Shown: positions 38,550-46,758 of the stretch, in pieces
Layout of the letters: each line of letters opens with the position of its first letter
Numbering within the stretch: position 1 is the stretch's first letter
From: an uncultured Pseudoxanthomonas sp.
Lineage (GTDB): Bacteria > Pseudomonadota > Gammaproteobacteria > Xanthomonadales > Xanthomonadaceae
Length of the DNA: 64,000 nt
NCBI GenBank assembly: GCA_946479745.1
Contig: CAMLGZ010000021.1
Location: forward strand, 9,818-73,817
Reading direction: 5' to 3'
Made by a program: the position numbers and the translations under genes
Notes under the pieces: model-generated
What the model saw: the letters and a program-made list of their open reading frames with translations, nothing else
What the model was told of the DNA's origin: nothing
The model's database searches: none

Positions 38550-39232
38550 ACAACAACGACAACAAGGTGGATTTCGACAAGTTCACCGACGATTACAACG
38601 TTCTGCTACGCGAGAATACGCAGTTCTTTTCGGCTAGCGAGGAATACTTCGCAAAGTACAAGGTCGATCTCGTACGCAAGGCGATAACCCACCCGGTGCG
38701 GCGAATCCTGGAGTACGGCTGCGGCATCGGCCGCAACGTTCCCTATCTTGCGAGCTCCTTTCCGGGGGCGGAGATCGTCGGCACCGACATCTCCACCGCA
38801 AGCCTGAAGCAAGCGGCCGCGGAGAATCCGAACGCTCGGTTCGAGCTCGAATCCGGGTCGCTCGATCTGGGCGCATTCGACCTCGTTTTTGTAGCCGGCG
38901 TGTTCCACCACATTCCGGCGATCGAGAGGAACGGCGCCAGCAGATCGATCGCGGCGCGATTGAACGCAAGCGGTTCCGCATGCGTTTTCGAGCACAACCC
39001 CTACAACCCCGTCACGCGCCGGATCGTGAACAGCTGCCCTTACGATGCCGATGCGGTGCTGTTGAAGCCGCGCGAGCTTCGCACGTTGCTGGGCGATGCG
39101 GAACTATCCGTGGTCGCCTCTTCGTACTGCTTGTTCGTGCCGCCCAAACTTTCCTGGCTCTCTCCGGTGGAGGCCCGTCTTGGGTGGCTGCCGCTGGGCG
39201 GCCAGTACTGGGTCCATGCGAGAAAGCCTTGA
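38546..39232 (+). CDS. Class I SAM-dependent methyltransferase
   Basis: Protein of 228 residues. The SAM loop is RILEYGCGIGRNVPYL, motif II is AEIVGTDISTASLKQA, and motif post-I/III is FDLVFVAGVFHHI. The rest, ending GWLPLGGQYWVHARKP, resembles O-antigen cluster methyltransferases. The target is unknown. The ATG overlaps the NUDIX stop by 4 bases, and the stop overlaps the TTG start of the next gene. Confidence 0.82.
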   Translation: MNNNDNKVDFDKFTDDYNVLLRENTQFFSASEEYFAKYKVDLVRKAITHPVRRILEYGCGIGRNVPYLASSFPGAEIVGTDISTASLKQAAAENPNARFELESGSLDLGAFDLVFVAGVFHHIPAIERNGASRSIAARLNASGSACVFEHNPYNPVTRRIVNSCPYDADAVLLKPRELRTLLGDAELSVVASSYCLFVPPKLSWLSPVEARLGWLPLGGQYWVHARKP

Positions 39233-39618
39233 TCGCCCAGCTCTTCAGATACCTCCTGGTAGGGGTCCTCAATACCGCGCTTGGCTTTGGAGTCATATTC
39301 GCCTGCATGTATCTGGCGGGCATGTCCCCACTGGCCAGCAATGTGGTCGGCTACGCGGTAGGAATAGTCGTTTCGTACTTGCTCAACAAGTCGTATACGT
39401 TCAAATCCGATGCGCGTTCGCGGTACGAGTTACTCAGGTTCCTGATCGTGTTCGCGGTGGCATATGCCGCCAACGCGGCCACACTGCTGTTCTGCATCGA
39501 TGTTCTGGCCATGCACGCGGCGCTGGCGCAGGTCGTTTCGAGCGGCGTTTACATCGCGACTTCGTTTCTGCTGAACAAGTACTACGTATTCCGCCCGGAG
39601 AAACCTCCGGCGGTATGA
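39229..39618 (+). CDS. GtrA-family membrane protein
   Basis: Protein of 129 residues with four membrane helices of the GtrA family, which flips lipid-linked sugars across the inner membrane. Typical stretches are QLFRYLLVGVLNTALGFGVI, NVVGYAVGIVVSYLLNKSYTF and SSFLLNKYYVFR-like (FLLNKYYVFRPEK) at the end. The start is a TTG at 39229, which overlaps the methyltransferase TGA (TTGA); no ATG fits. A GtrB-like transferase lies in the convergent operon at 40890, so the two may work as a pair. Confidence 0.85.
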   Translation: MIAQLFRYLLVGVLNTALGFGVIFACMYLAGMSPLASNVVGYAVGIVVSYLLNKSYTFKSDARSRYELLRFLIVFAVAYAANAATLLFCIDVLAMHAALAQVVSSGVYIATSFLLNKYYVFRPEKPPAV

Positions 39619-39666
39619 ACTGCTTCGACGGTATTGGCGTGTAGCGGCGCGAGGACCCCCGTAGAC

Positions 39667-40893
39667 TCAGAGGCGGTCATCCAGCGATTTGCCCGTCTCC
39701 CGATGGTTGAAACCAGGAATGACCCGCTCTATCGCATCGACTATCGCCTGCTTGTCCAAGGCGCCGTCGACGCGGCTTACCGCATCCTCGAACATTTCCA
39801 GCAGCGCTTCGGTCAGCGTATTGGTGCCCACGTGCATGACCGCCGACAATGTGGAGAGCCCGCTCTCCACGATCCGCTCGCCAGCCCCGACGAACTCCTC
39901 GAACGGCTTTTCGCCATTGGTGTCCAGCGGCGTTAGCAGCAACGGCCACTTTCCCTGACTGCGCAGCCCAGGCAGCGCGTTACGGGCCACGGATTCGACA
40001 TCGAACAATACGGCTTCATATCCGCAGGCAGCCAGAATGCGTTTGGCGATGTCCTCCAGAAGCTGCAGTTCGTTCTCAGGATCCAAGGTGGGGAACAACA
40101 CGGTGCCGGGCTTGCCCAGCACCGAGGCCAGCAAGCAAATCTCGCCGGATTCACGTTGCGACACAAAGTAGCGGCGAGTGTCGCGGGGAACCGCAAGCGG
40201 CTGGCCCTTCTCCAATCTGCTGAGGAAGCCCTGCAGCAGACTCCCATTGGAGAACGCCACATTGGCGAAGCGTGCGGTGGTGTCCACACCCGAAGTGCTC
40301 AGCTCAGGAGCGAACACGACGTCCTCCATCAGGCGCTTGCTGGCGCCCATCAGGCTCGTGGGATTGGCCGCTTTGTCGGTGGAAACGGCGAAGTACCGCA
40401 GCCCGTGCCCACCTGCTTTCAGCCACCTTCGAAAGCGCACGTGCCGCACTACGTTGGTGTCGATCATTTGCAGCAGCGAATAGACGTCTTTCTCCGACCT
40501 GACATGCTTCAATGCCGCGAAGTTCAGCACCAGATCGTACGGTTTGGAATCGGCGAGGAACCGTCCCATTACGGGCGACCCGTAGTCGACGGGCAAACTG
40601 CGGAAATCCGCTATATCCAGCCCGCCCGGACGGCCGCGCAGATCGCGTACGACTTCCGCAAGATAGTTCTCGCTTTGATCGACTATATGCAGGCATGAAG
40701 GCCCCAGATCGGCAAGCAGCATCGTCGTCGCCGATCCTATGGAGCCGCCGCCGCCCACCACCAACACGCGCCGTCCCGACACCGCCGCCAGCAACGCATC
40801 CCGCTGATCGCGCAGGTCCACGCCGAAATGCGAAGCATCCCGTCGGAGAACCGCCTGATCCAATGTGATTTGGTCCGCTCCGCTGTTGATCAT
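39667..40893 (-). CDS. CapD/WbpM-like nucleotide-sugar 4,6-dehydratase
   Basis: Soluble SDR enzyme of 408 residues. The NAD-binding loop is VLVVGGGGSIGSATTMLL. The catalytic stretch is STDKAANPTSLMGASKRLME, in which Met replaces the usual Tyr of YxxxK, as in the WbpM/PglF group. NVAFSNGSLLQGFLSRLEKG also fits this family. The last 130 residues are an extra part without a clear match. It would make a 4-keto-6-deoxy sugar nucleotide. It is last in the minus-strand operon and overlaps the preceding transferase gene (ATGA). Confidence 0.8.
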   Translation of the reverse strand: MINSGADQITLDQAVLRRDASHFGVDLRDQRDALLAAVSGRRVLVVGGGGSIGSATTMLLADLGPSCLHIVDQSENYLAEVVRDLRGRPGGLDIADFRSLPVDYGSPVMGRFLADSKPYDLVLNFAALKHVRSEKDVYSLLQMIDTNVVRHVRFRRWLKAGGHGLRYFAVSTDKAANPTSLMGASKRLMEDVVFAPELSTSGVDTTARFANVAFSNGSLLQGFLSRLEKGQPLAVPRDTRRYFVSQRESGEICLLASVLGKPGTVLFPTLDPENELQLLEDIAKRILAACGYEAVLFDVESVARNALPGLRSQGKWPLLLTPLDTNGEKPFEEFVGAGERIVESGLSTLSAVMHVGTNTLTEALLEMFEDAVSRVDGALDKQAIVDAIERVIPGFNHRETGKSLDDRL

Positions 40894-41876
40894 CGAACTA
40901 GCTCACCATCTGCATGAAATGATCGGGAATCCACTTGCGGATCCCGCCCGAAGCGTCGCGCAACGATGTATCTGGGCCTGCCCTTCACTTCATCGAAGAC
41001 CTGCCCCAGATATTCCCCAATGACACCGATGAAGAACAACTGCATTCCGCCCAGGAACGAAATGAAAGCTATCAAAGTCGCCCAACCGGGAACCAAAGTC
41101 GCGTTATTGAAGTACATGCCTACCATGGCCACGCCGGCGATCAGGCTGGCGAGCGAAAGCAGCAACCCCGCGCCGGTGCACAGCCTGAGCGGCGTCTTCG
41201 AAAATGAGCTGATTCCCTGCAGCGCGAAATTGAACAGGAGCGCGGCCCGGTACTTGGATACCCCGTTCATCCGACGTAACGGCTTGAATTCGATGAATGC
41301 GACGCTGAAGCCCACCCACGCGACGAGGCCGCGCAAAAACGCATTGCGCTCCTTGACCTCCTCGCGCAATACGTTCAGTACTTTTCGATCCAACAGCCGG
41401 TAGTCCGCGGCTCCTCCCCGCAGCTCGATGGAGCCGATTCGGGACAGCAGCCGATAGAACGCCGCCGAAGTCACCCGTTTCAGCCAGCCGGTCTCGCTTC
41501 CGTCCTGGCGCAGGGTCTGCACTATGTTCGCCCCGCTTTCCCAGCGTTCGACCAGTGTCGGGATCAGTTCGGGCGGGTGCTGTCCATCGCTGTCCAGCAT
41601 CACCAGCGCGTCGGTCTGGCAGTAGTCGATACCGGCGAGCAAAGCGGCCTGGTGGCCGAATCGCCGCGACATGACGATCACTTCGACATCGGCGTCCAGA
41701 TTGCTGAGCGACTCCAGCACAGATTCGGTTTGGTCGCCCGCAGGATCCATGACATAGATGAAGGAAACCTCATACCTAGTCCGCAAAGGCGTCACTGCCG
41801 TTCTCAGGCGGGCATGGAACTCCGTGATTCCCTCTTCTTCGCGGAACACCGGGCATAGGATTTGAATCGATTTCAT
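40890..41876 (-). CDS. GtrB-like family 2 glycosyltransferase with two membrane helices
   Basis: Protein of 328 residues of the GtrB/dolichyl-phosphate-sugar synthase type that loads a sugar on undecaprenyl phosphate. The GT2 domain has SIQILCPVFREEEGITEF and the DxD site MLDSDGQHPPELIPTLVE. Two C-terminal helices follow at about 235-290. It starts with an ATG overlapping the epimerase stop (ATGA). It fits functionally with the GtrA-type flippase gene that converges on this operon. Confidence 0.87.
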   Translation of the reverse strand: MKSIQILCPVFREEEGITEFHARLRTAVTPLRTRYEVSFIYVMDPAGDQTESVLESLSNLDADVEVIVMSRRFGHQAALLAGIDYCQTDALVMLDSDGQHPPELIPTLVERWESGANIVQTLRQDGSETGWLKRVTSAAFYRLLSRIGSIELRGGAADYRLLDRKVLNVLREEVKERNAFLRGLVAWVGFSVAFIEFKPLRRMNGVSKYRAALLFNFALQGISSFSKTPLRLCTGAGLLLSLASLIAGVAMVGMYFNNATLVPGWATLIAFISFLGGMQLFFIGVIGEYLGQVFDEVKGRPRYIVARRFGRDPQVDSRSFHADGELVR

Positions 41877-42751
41877 GACTGAGCCTCGCTGAGCATCTTC
41901 CTTATCCCATCATGCAAGGAATAAACCGGGCGCCAGCCCGATTCGTCGCTAAGCCTGCCGTAGTCCGCGCGAACATCCGGAATCTCGTTGCGGCGCGGCT
42001 CGCCGACAACCCTGATCTCCTTGAAAACGCCGGCGACGTGCATCACGCTCTGCGCCACTTCGGCCACGCTGTACGAGCTTCCGCTGCCGACGTTGTATAC
42101 GCGGTAGCCGCTATCCCGCTTGGTATGGAGCAGCGCTTCGATCGCATCGTCCACGAACAAATAATCACGACGCGGCGCCAGATCCATAAGCTCGATCTCG
42201 GACACTCTCGGATCCAGCACCTGCTCGATTATGCGGGTTATGACAAACCGGTTGCTCTGGCCTGAACCGAACACGTTGAACAGCCTTACCGCGGCGACCG
42301 GAATATCGTAGATGCGCGAATACCATTCGCAAGCCTGTTCGGCCATCAGTTTGGAGAACGCGTACGGGTTGTTCGCATCCAAAGGGTGTTCTTCATCTAT
42401 CGGGAGATATGCCGGTACGCCGTATATGTATGCGCCGACGAGAGTGAAGCTGCAACCCATGTGATGGCAATGATCCAGCATCCGGACGGTGCCGTGGGCG
42501 TTGACCAGATGGAAACCCACTGGATCGTTCCAGGAGTCGGGTACGCCCGTTTCTGCCGCTAGGTGGAAGAGGTGGTCGACGCCTTCCATCCGCAGATCGC
42601 TCTTCAGCAGGTCGAAGCCGCCGGCCCGGCTCAGGGCGATCACATCGCAACCCAATTCGCTCAGACGCGCGACAAGACGTTTGCCCAGAAAGCCCCCCGC
42701 GCCCGTAACAACGACTCGCCGACCGGCGTACTCGCGGGCCACCTCGCTCAC
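41873..42751 (-). CDS. NAD-dependent epimerase/dehydratase (extended SDR)
   Basis: Nucleotide-sugar epimerase/dehydratase or reductase of 292 residues. The NAD loop is VVVTGAGGFLGKRLV, the catalytic YxxxK is in NPYAFSKLMAEQ, and DLAPRRDYLFVDDAIEAL is typical. The GTG at 42751 overlaps the nucleotidyltransferase stop (GTGA) and is preferred over an in-frame upstream ATG at 42784 that lies inside the previous gene. The product sugar cannot be told from sequence alone. Confidence 0.85.
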   Translation of the reverse strand: MSEVAREYAGRRVVVTGAGGFLGKRLVARLSELGCDVIALSRAGGFDLLKSDLRMEGVDHLFHLAAETGVPDSWNDPVGFHLVNAHGTVRMLDHCHHMGCSFTLVGAYIYGVPAYLPIDEEHPLDANNPYAFSKLMAEQACEWYSRIYDIPVAAVRLFNVFGSGQSNRFVITRIIEQVLDPRVSEIELMDLAPRRDYLFVDDAIEALLHTKRDSGYRVYNVGSGSSYSVAEVAQSVMHVAGVFKEIRVVGEPRRNEIPDVRADYGRLSDESGWRPVYSLHDGIRKMLSEAQS

Positions 42752-43458
42752 GCCAGCAGCAACCGTTTGGAGAGTTCGGGCCAATCGTCGATCGCGCGCT
42801 CGTAGTCGTCGGGACGGCCGATATCCAGCCAGTAGCCTTTGTGCGGAACGGCCCGGACTTCCCGATGCTCGGCAAGGAACCCCAGAACCAACTCGTCGAA
42901 GCCAAAGGCCTGATCTTTCGGAATCGAATCGAGCACCCGGCGCGAGACCGCGTACACGCCCATGCTCACCAGGAACGGAATGCTCGGCTTTTCCTCGAAT
43001 GCGGTGAGGGTATTGTCGGCATCGACCTTGAGCACGCCATAGTCGATCCTCTGGTCGCGAGCCGATGCGGAGATGGTGAAAAGGCGGTCGGCTTTCACAT
43101 GGTCATCGAGGAATGCGCCATAGGCGACGTCGGTGAGGATGTCACCATTCATCACGAGAAAGTGGTCCGGCAAGTCGGGAATCAACTTCAGCGGGCCCAT
43201 CGTGCTCAACGCCTTGGACTCCAACGAATAGTCGATCTTCAAACCCCACTTTGCGCCGTCTCCGAAGAACGCGCGGAACAGGTCCGCCTGATGGTTGACC
43301 GCAAGCGTGATGTGCTCGAACCCCTGAGCGCGCAGCTGGCGGATGATCACTTCGAGAATCGGGTACTCGCCGATCGGCATCAGCGGTTTTGGAAGGGCCA
43401 CTGTGTAGGGGCGCAGGCGAGTCCCCCGCCCGCCCGCCAGGATCACGGCTCTCTTCAT
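42748..43458 (-). CDS. Sugar-1-phosphate nucleotidyltransferase
   Basis: Protein of 236 residues of the NTP-transferase fold, with the signature [20 protein letters not shown] and the metal-binding DILTDVAY stretch. The length and pattern are near the HddC/mannose-1-phosphate guanylyltransferase-like short group. The ATG overlaps the fcl stop (ATGA). With the epimerase it forms a module for an activated sugar that differs from the GDP-mannose pathway genes nearby. Confidence 0.85.
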   Translation of the reverse strand: MKRAVILAGGRGTRLRPYTVALPKPLMPIGEYPILEVIIRQLRAQGFEHITLAVNHQADLFRAFFGDGAKWGLKIDYSLESKALSTMGPLKLIPDLPDHFLVMNGDILTDVAYGAFLDDHVKADRLFTISASARDQRIDYGVLKVDADNTLTAFEEKPSIPFLVSMGVYAVSRRVLDSIPKDQAFGFDELVLGFLAEHREVRAVPHKGYWLDIGRPDDYERAIDDWPELSKRLLLA

Positions 43459-44447
43459 GGCGCGTTTCCGTTCCTGATCTCGCGGCTGGCACTCGACTGC
43501 AGAAACTCGGCGTAAGTCGCCTTTATCCCGTCCCGCAGCGTCACCTTCGCCTGCCAACCGATGTTCATCAGTTTCTCCGCCGAAAGCAGTTTTCGCGGGG
43601 TGCCGTCGGGCTTGCTGGAATCGAACACTATATTGCCTTCAAACCCGACGACGTCCATGACGATCTCGGCCAGCTCCCTGATCGTGACGTCGGTACCTAT
43701 GCCGACATTGAACAGGCCATCGCTCACGTCGCTTTCCATCAGGAAAACGCAGGCATCGGCCATGTCATCGACGTACATGAACTCGCGCTTCGGCTTGCCG
43801 CTACCCCATACCACCAGCTCGGCGTCGCCCCTGAGCTTAGCTTCATGCGCCTTGCGCAGCAGTGCGGGAAGCACGTGGCTGTTCTGGAGATCGTAGTTGT
43901 CGTTCGGCCCGTACAGATTGGTGGGCATCGCCGACACATAAGCCGTCCCATACTGCCGGTTGAAACTCTCGCACATCTTGACCCCTGCGATCTTGGCGAT
44001 CGCATAGGGTTCGTTGGTTTGTTCCAAGGCGCCTGTCAGCAGGTATTCCTCGCGTATGGGCTGAGGGCAATCGCGGGGATAAATGCAGCTTGAGCCAAGG
44101 AACAACATGCGCGACGTGCCTACGGCATAGGCGGCCTCGATCACGTTGGCCTGAACCATGAGGTTCTGGTAGATGAAATCGGCTCGATAGATGTTGTTGG
44201 CCTGGATTCCGCCGACCTTGGCTGCGGCCAGGAACACGTATTCGGGCCGCTCGCGCTCCATGAAGGCCCGCACTTCGGCCTGATCGATCAGGTCCAGCTC
44301 GGCGTGCGTGCGCACGACCAGATTGTCGTAACCGCTGGCCTGCAACCGTCTGACAATCGCAGATCCGACCATGCCGTGATGCCCCGCAACATAGATCTTC
44401 GAGTTTTTTTGGATGACTGGCGCCGGCATGGGTTGTCTCGATGTCAT
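43455..44447 (-). CDS. fcl: GDP-L-fucose synthase
   Basis: NADPH-dependent epimerase/reductase of 330 residues that turns GDP-4-keto-6-deoxy-mannose into GDP-L-fucose. The NADP loop is [38 protein letters not shown] and [20 protein letters not shown] (YxxxK) are strongly typical of GMER. The ATG overlaps the gmd stop (ATGA). With gmd it gives a complete route to GDP-fucose, so fucose is a likely O-antigen component. Confidence 0.92.
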   Translation of the reverse strand: MTSRQPMPAPVIQKNSKIYVAGHHGMVGSAIVRRLQASGYDNLVVRTHAELDLIDQAEVRAFMERERPEYVFLAAAKVGGIQANNIYRADFIYQNLMVQANVIEAAYAVGTSRMLFLGSSCIYPRDCPQPIREEYLLTGALEQTNEPYAIAKIAGVKMCESFNRQYGTAYVSAMPTNLYGPNDNYDLQNSHVLPALLRKAHEAKLRGDAELVVWGSGKPKREFMYVDDMADACVFLMESDVSDGLFNVGIGTDVTIRELAEIVMDVVGFEGNIVFDSSKPDGTPRKLLSAEKLMNIGWQAKVTLRDGIKATYAEFLQSSASREIRNGNAP

Positions 44448-45526
44448 TCGTGGTGGTTGGGCGCCGTATAGCCGTGGCGCTTGATCAATTCGTCGCGCTC
44501 GGCTTTACGCAGATCTTCGCGGACCATCTCGGACACCAGTTCGTTGAACGATATCTTCGGCGTCCAACCCAACTTGGTCCTCGCTTTGCTGGCGTCGCCT
44601 AGCAACGTCTCCACTTCGGCCGGCCGGAAGTAACGCGCATCCACTTCGACGATGCGGCGCCCGTCCTGGTCGTAGCCCTTCTCCTCGACGCCGGTGCCTT
44701 CCCAACGTATCTGGATCCCCAGCTCCTGGGCGGCGATATTGACGAAATCCCGCACGCTGAACTGCACGCCGGTAGCGATAACGAAGTCTTCCGCCGTCTC
44801 CTGCTGCAGCATCAACCACTGCATCTCAACGTAGTCTTTCGCATGGCCCCAGTCGCGCAACGAGTCCAGATTGCCCAGATAAAGGCAGTCCTGCAGGCCT
44901 AGTTTAATGCGGGCCAGCGCGCGGGTGATTTTCCTGGTGACGAACGTCTCTCCGCGAATGGGCGACTCATGGTTGAACAGAATCCCGTTGCACGCATATA
45001 TTCCGTAGGATTCGCGGTAATTGACCGTGATCCAGTAGGCGTAGAGTTTGGCCACGGCGTATGGACTGCGCGGATAGAAAGGGGTCGTCTCTTTCTGCGG
45101 GACTTCCTGGACGAGTCCGTATAGCTCCGAAGTCGACGCCTGGTAGAAGCGGGTCTTCTTTTCCAGACCCAACGTACGTATCGCTTCGAGTACCCGCAAC
45201 GCTCCCAGGGCATCGGAGTTAGCGGTGTATTCCGGCTCTTCGAATGAGACGGCGACATGGCTCTGCGCGGCGAGATTGTAGACTTCGTCCGGCTGCACTT
45301 CCTGCAGGATGCGGATCAAGCTGCTCGAATCGGTCATGTCGCCGTAATGCAACACGAAGTTCCGGTCGCTGACATGCGGATCCTGATACAGGTGGTCGAT
45401 ACGATCGGTGTTGAACATCGAGCTGCGGCGCTTGATGCCGTGGACAATGTAGCCTTTGCCGAGAAGAAATTCCGCCAGGTAAGCGCCGTCTTGGCCCGTT
45501 ACGCCGGTGATGAGTGCAGTTTTCAT
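44444..45526 (-). CDS. gmd: GDP-mannose 4,6-dehydratase
   Basis: Enzyme of 360 residues with the diagnostic [19 protein letters not shown] start, [31 protein letters not shown], and [20 protein letters not shown], which holds the catalytic YxxxK. It makes GDP-4-keto-6-deoxy-mannose from the GDP-mannose of ManB/ManC. It starts 44 bases after the second gmd-like gene and overlaps fcl by 4 bases. Confidence 0.95.
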   Translation of the reverse strand: MKTALITGVTGQDGAYLAEFLLGKGYIVHGIKRRSSMFNTDRIDHLYQDPHVSDRNFVLHYGDMTDSSSLIRILQEVQPDEVYNLAAQSHVAVSFEEPEYTANSDALGALRVLEAIRTLGLEKKTRFYQASTSELYGLVQEVPQKETTPFYPRSPYAVAKLYAYWITVNYRESYGIYACNGILFNHESPIRGETFVTRKITRALARIKLGLQDCLYLGNLDSLRDWGHAKDYVEMQWLMLQQETAEDFVIATGVQFSVRDFVNIAAQELGIQIRWEGTGVEEKGYDQDGRRIVEVDARYFRPAEVETLLGDASKARTKLGWTPKISFNELVSEMVREDLRKAERDELIKRHGYTAPNHHE

Positions 45527-45570
45527 GTCAGTTTCCGTTATTAGCAGTTCTTGATTGGATTTCTATGGCT

Positions 45571-46578
45571 TCAATGTTCTTCAAGCGCGGCGATCTGTGC
45601 GGACACCATCCGACGCACCATGTCGTCGAAAGAAAGAGTGGGCGTCCAAGACAGTTTGTCGCGCGCTTTGACGGGGTTCGCCAATGATTGTCCGGGCTCC
45701 ATCGGCCGCACCAGCCCAGGATCGCTGACCACGCAGTCCCGCCAGTCCAGTCCAACCGCCCGATACGCCACGTCGCACAATTGGCGCAATGTATGCAGTT
45801 GCCCGGTGCCTATCACGAATTCGTCGGGCGATTCCTGCTGCAGCATCGCCCACATCGCTTTCACGAAGTCGCCGGCGTATCCCCAATCCCTGGCTACGTC
45901 CAGGTTGCCCAAGGCCAGCTTCCCGCCTTCGACGATCGGCCGCCCCATTTCATTGTTGGCCGGAGAATCCTGGATTCCGAGCGAAGCGCAGGCAGCGCCA
46001 TAGGCAACCTTCTGCGTCAGGAAATGCAAGGGACGCCGTTCGCTCTCGTGATTGAAAAGTATGCCGCTCGCGATGTACAGCCCGTAGCTTTCGCGATAGA
46101 TGCGCGCCATCTGGTGCGCATACACCTTGGCGGCGGCGTACGGGTTCACCGGATTGAAGGGGGTCTGCTCGTCCTGGCATATTCCCAACGCCATTCCGTA
46201 CATTTCCGAAGAAGAAGCGTGATACACCCTGGCCTGCGGACTATGGTGGCGCACGGCCTCGAACAGGCGCACCGCGCCAAGGCCATTGACCAGCAATGTC
46301 TCCGGCGCGCGCGCCCATGATTCTCCCGGACGCGACTGCGAAGCAAGATTGTAGATCTCGTCCGGCTTCGCCTCGTGCACAGCCGATGCGATATCCACGC
46401 CTTCGGACATATCGCCGAAAACCGGCTCGATGTGGTCGAGAACAGGGCCGAGAGTCCCCTTGCGGAACCAGCTTTCACGACGGACCATGCCGAAAACGCG
46501 GTACCCCTTGTCTAGCAATAATTCAGCCAAGAACGTGCCGTCTTGACCTGTTATTCCTGTAATCAGGGCCTTTTTCAT
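45571..46578 (-). CDS. GDP-mannose 4,6-dehydratase paralogue
   Basis: Second extended SDR of 335 residues with the GMD signature (ALITGITGQDGTFLAELLL, HASSSEMYG, NPYAAAKVYAHQMARIYRES) but with its own substitutions, so it is not a recent copy of gmd. It may be another dehydratase or a reductase such as Rmd, which would give GDP-D-rhamnose; sequence alone does not decide. The ATG at 46578 is preceded by a 180-base gap with a TACAAT-like -10 at 46615-46620. Confidence 0.82.
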   Translation of the reverse strand: MKKALITGITGQDGTFLAELLLDKGYRVFGMVRRESWFRKGTLGPVLDHIEPVFGDMSEGVDIASAVHEAKPDEIYNLASQSRPGESWARAPETLLVNGLGAVRLFEAVRHHSPQARVYHASSSEMYGMALGICQDEQTPFNPVNPYAAAKVYAHQMARIYRESYGLYIASGILFNHESERRPLHFLTQKVAYGAACASLGIQDSPANNEMGRPIVEGGKLALGNLDVARDWGYAGDFVKAMWAMLQQESPDEFVIGTGQLHTLRQLCDVAYRAVGLDWRDCVVSDPGLVRPMEPGQSLANPVKARDKLSWTPTLSFDDMVRRMVSAQIAALEEH

Positions 46579-46758
46579 ACTTTTGACGGGAAAACGGGCG
46601 CTTGGCGGCCCAATATTGTACCCCACTGCACTCCCCACGCAGCGGACGGGCGTTGTTCGAGGCGGCCAAGGAAGGCCGTCGTGTCTCCGTACCAAGGCAG
46701 GCGAATGACGGTCGAAAGGCCCGCAATTTCACATCGCCAACGTCTTGCGGAGCATCGG

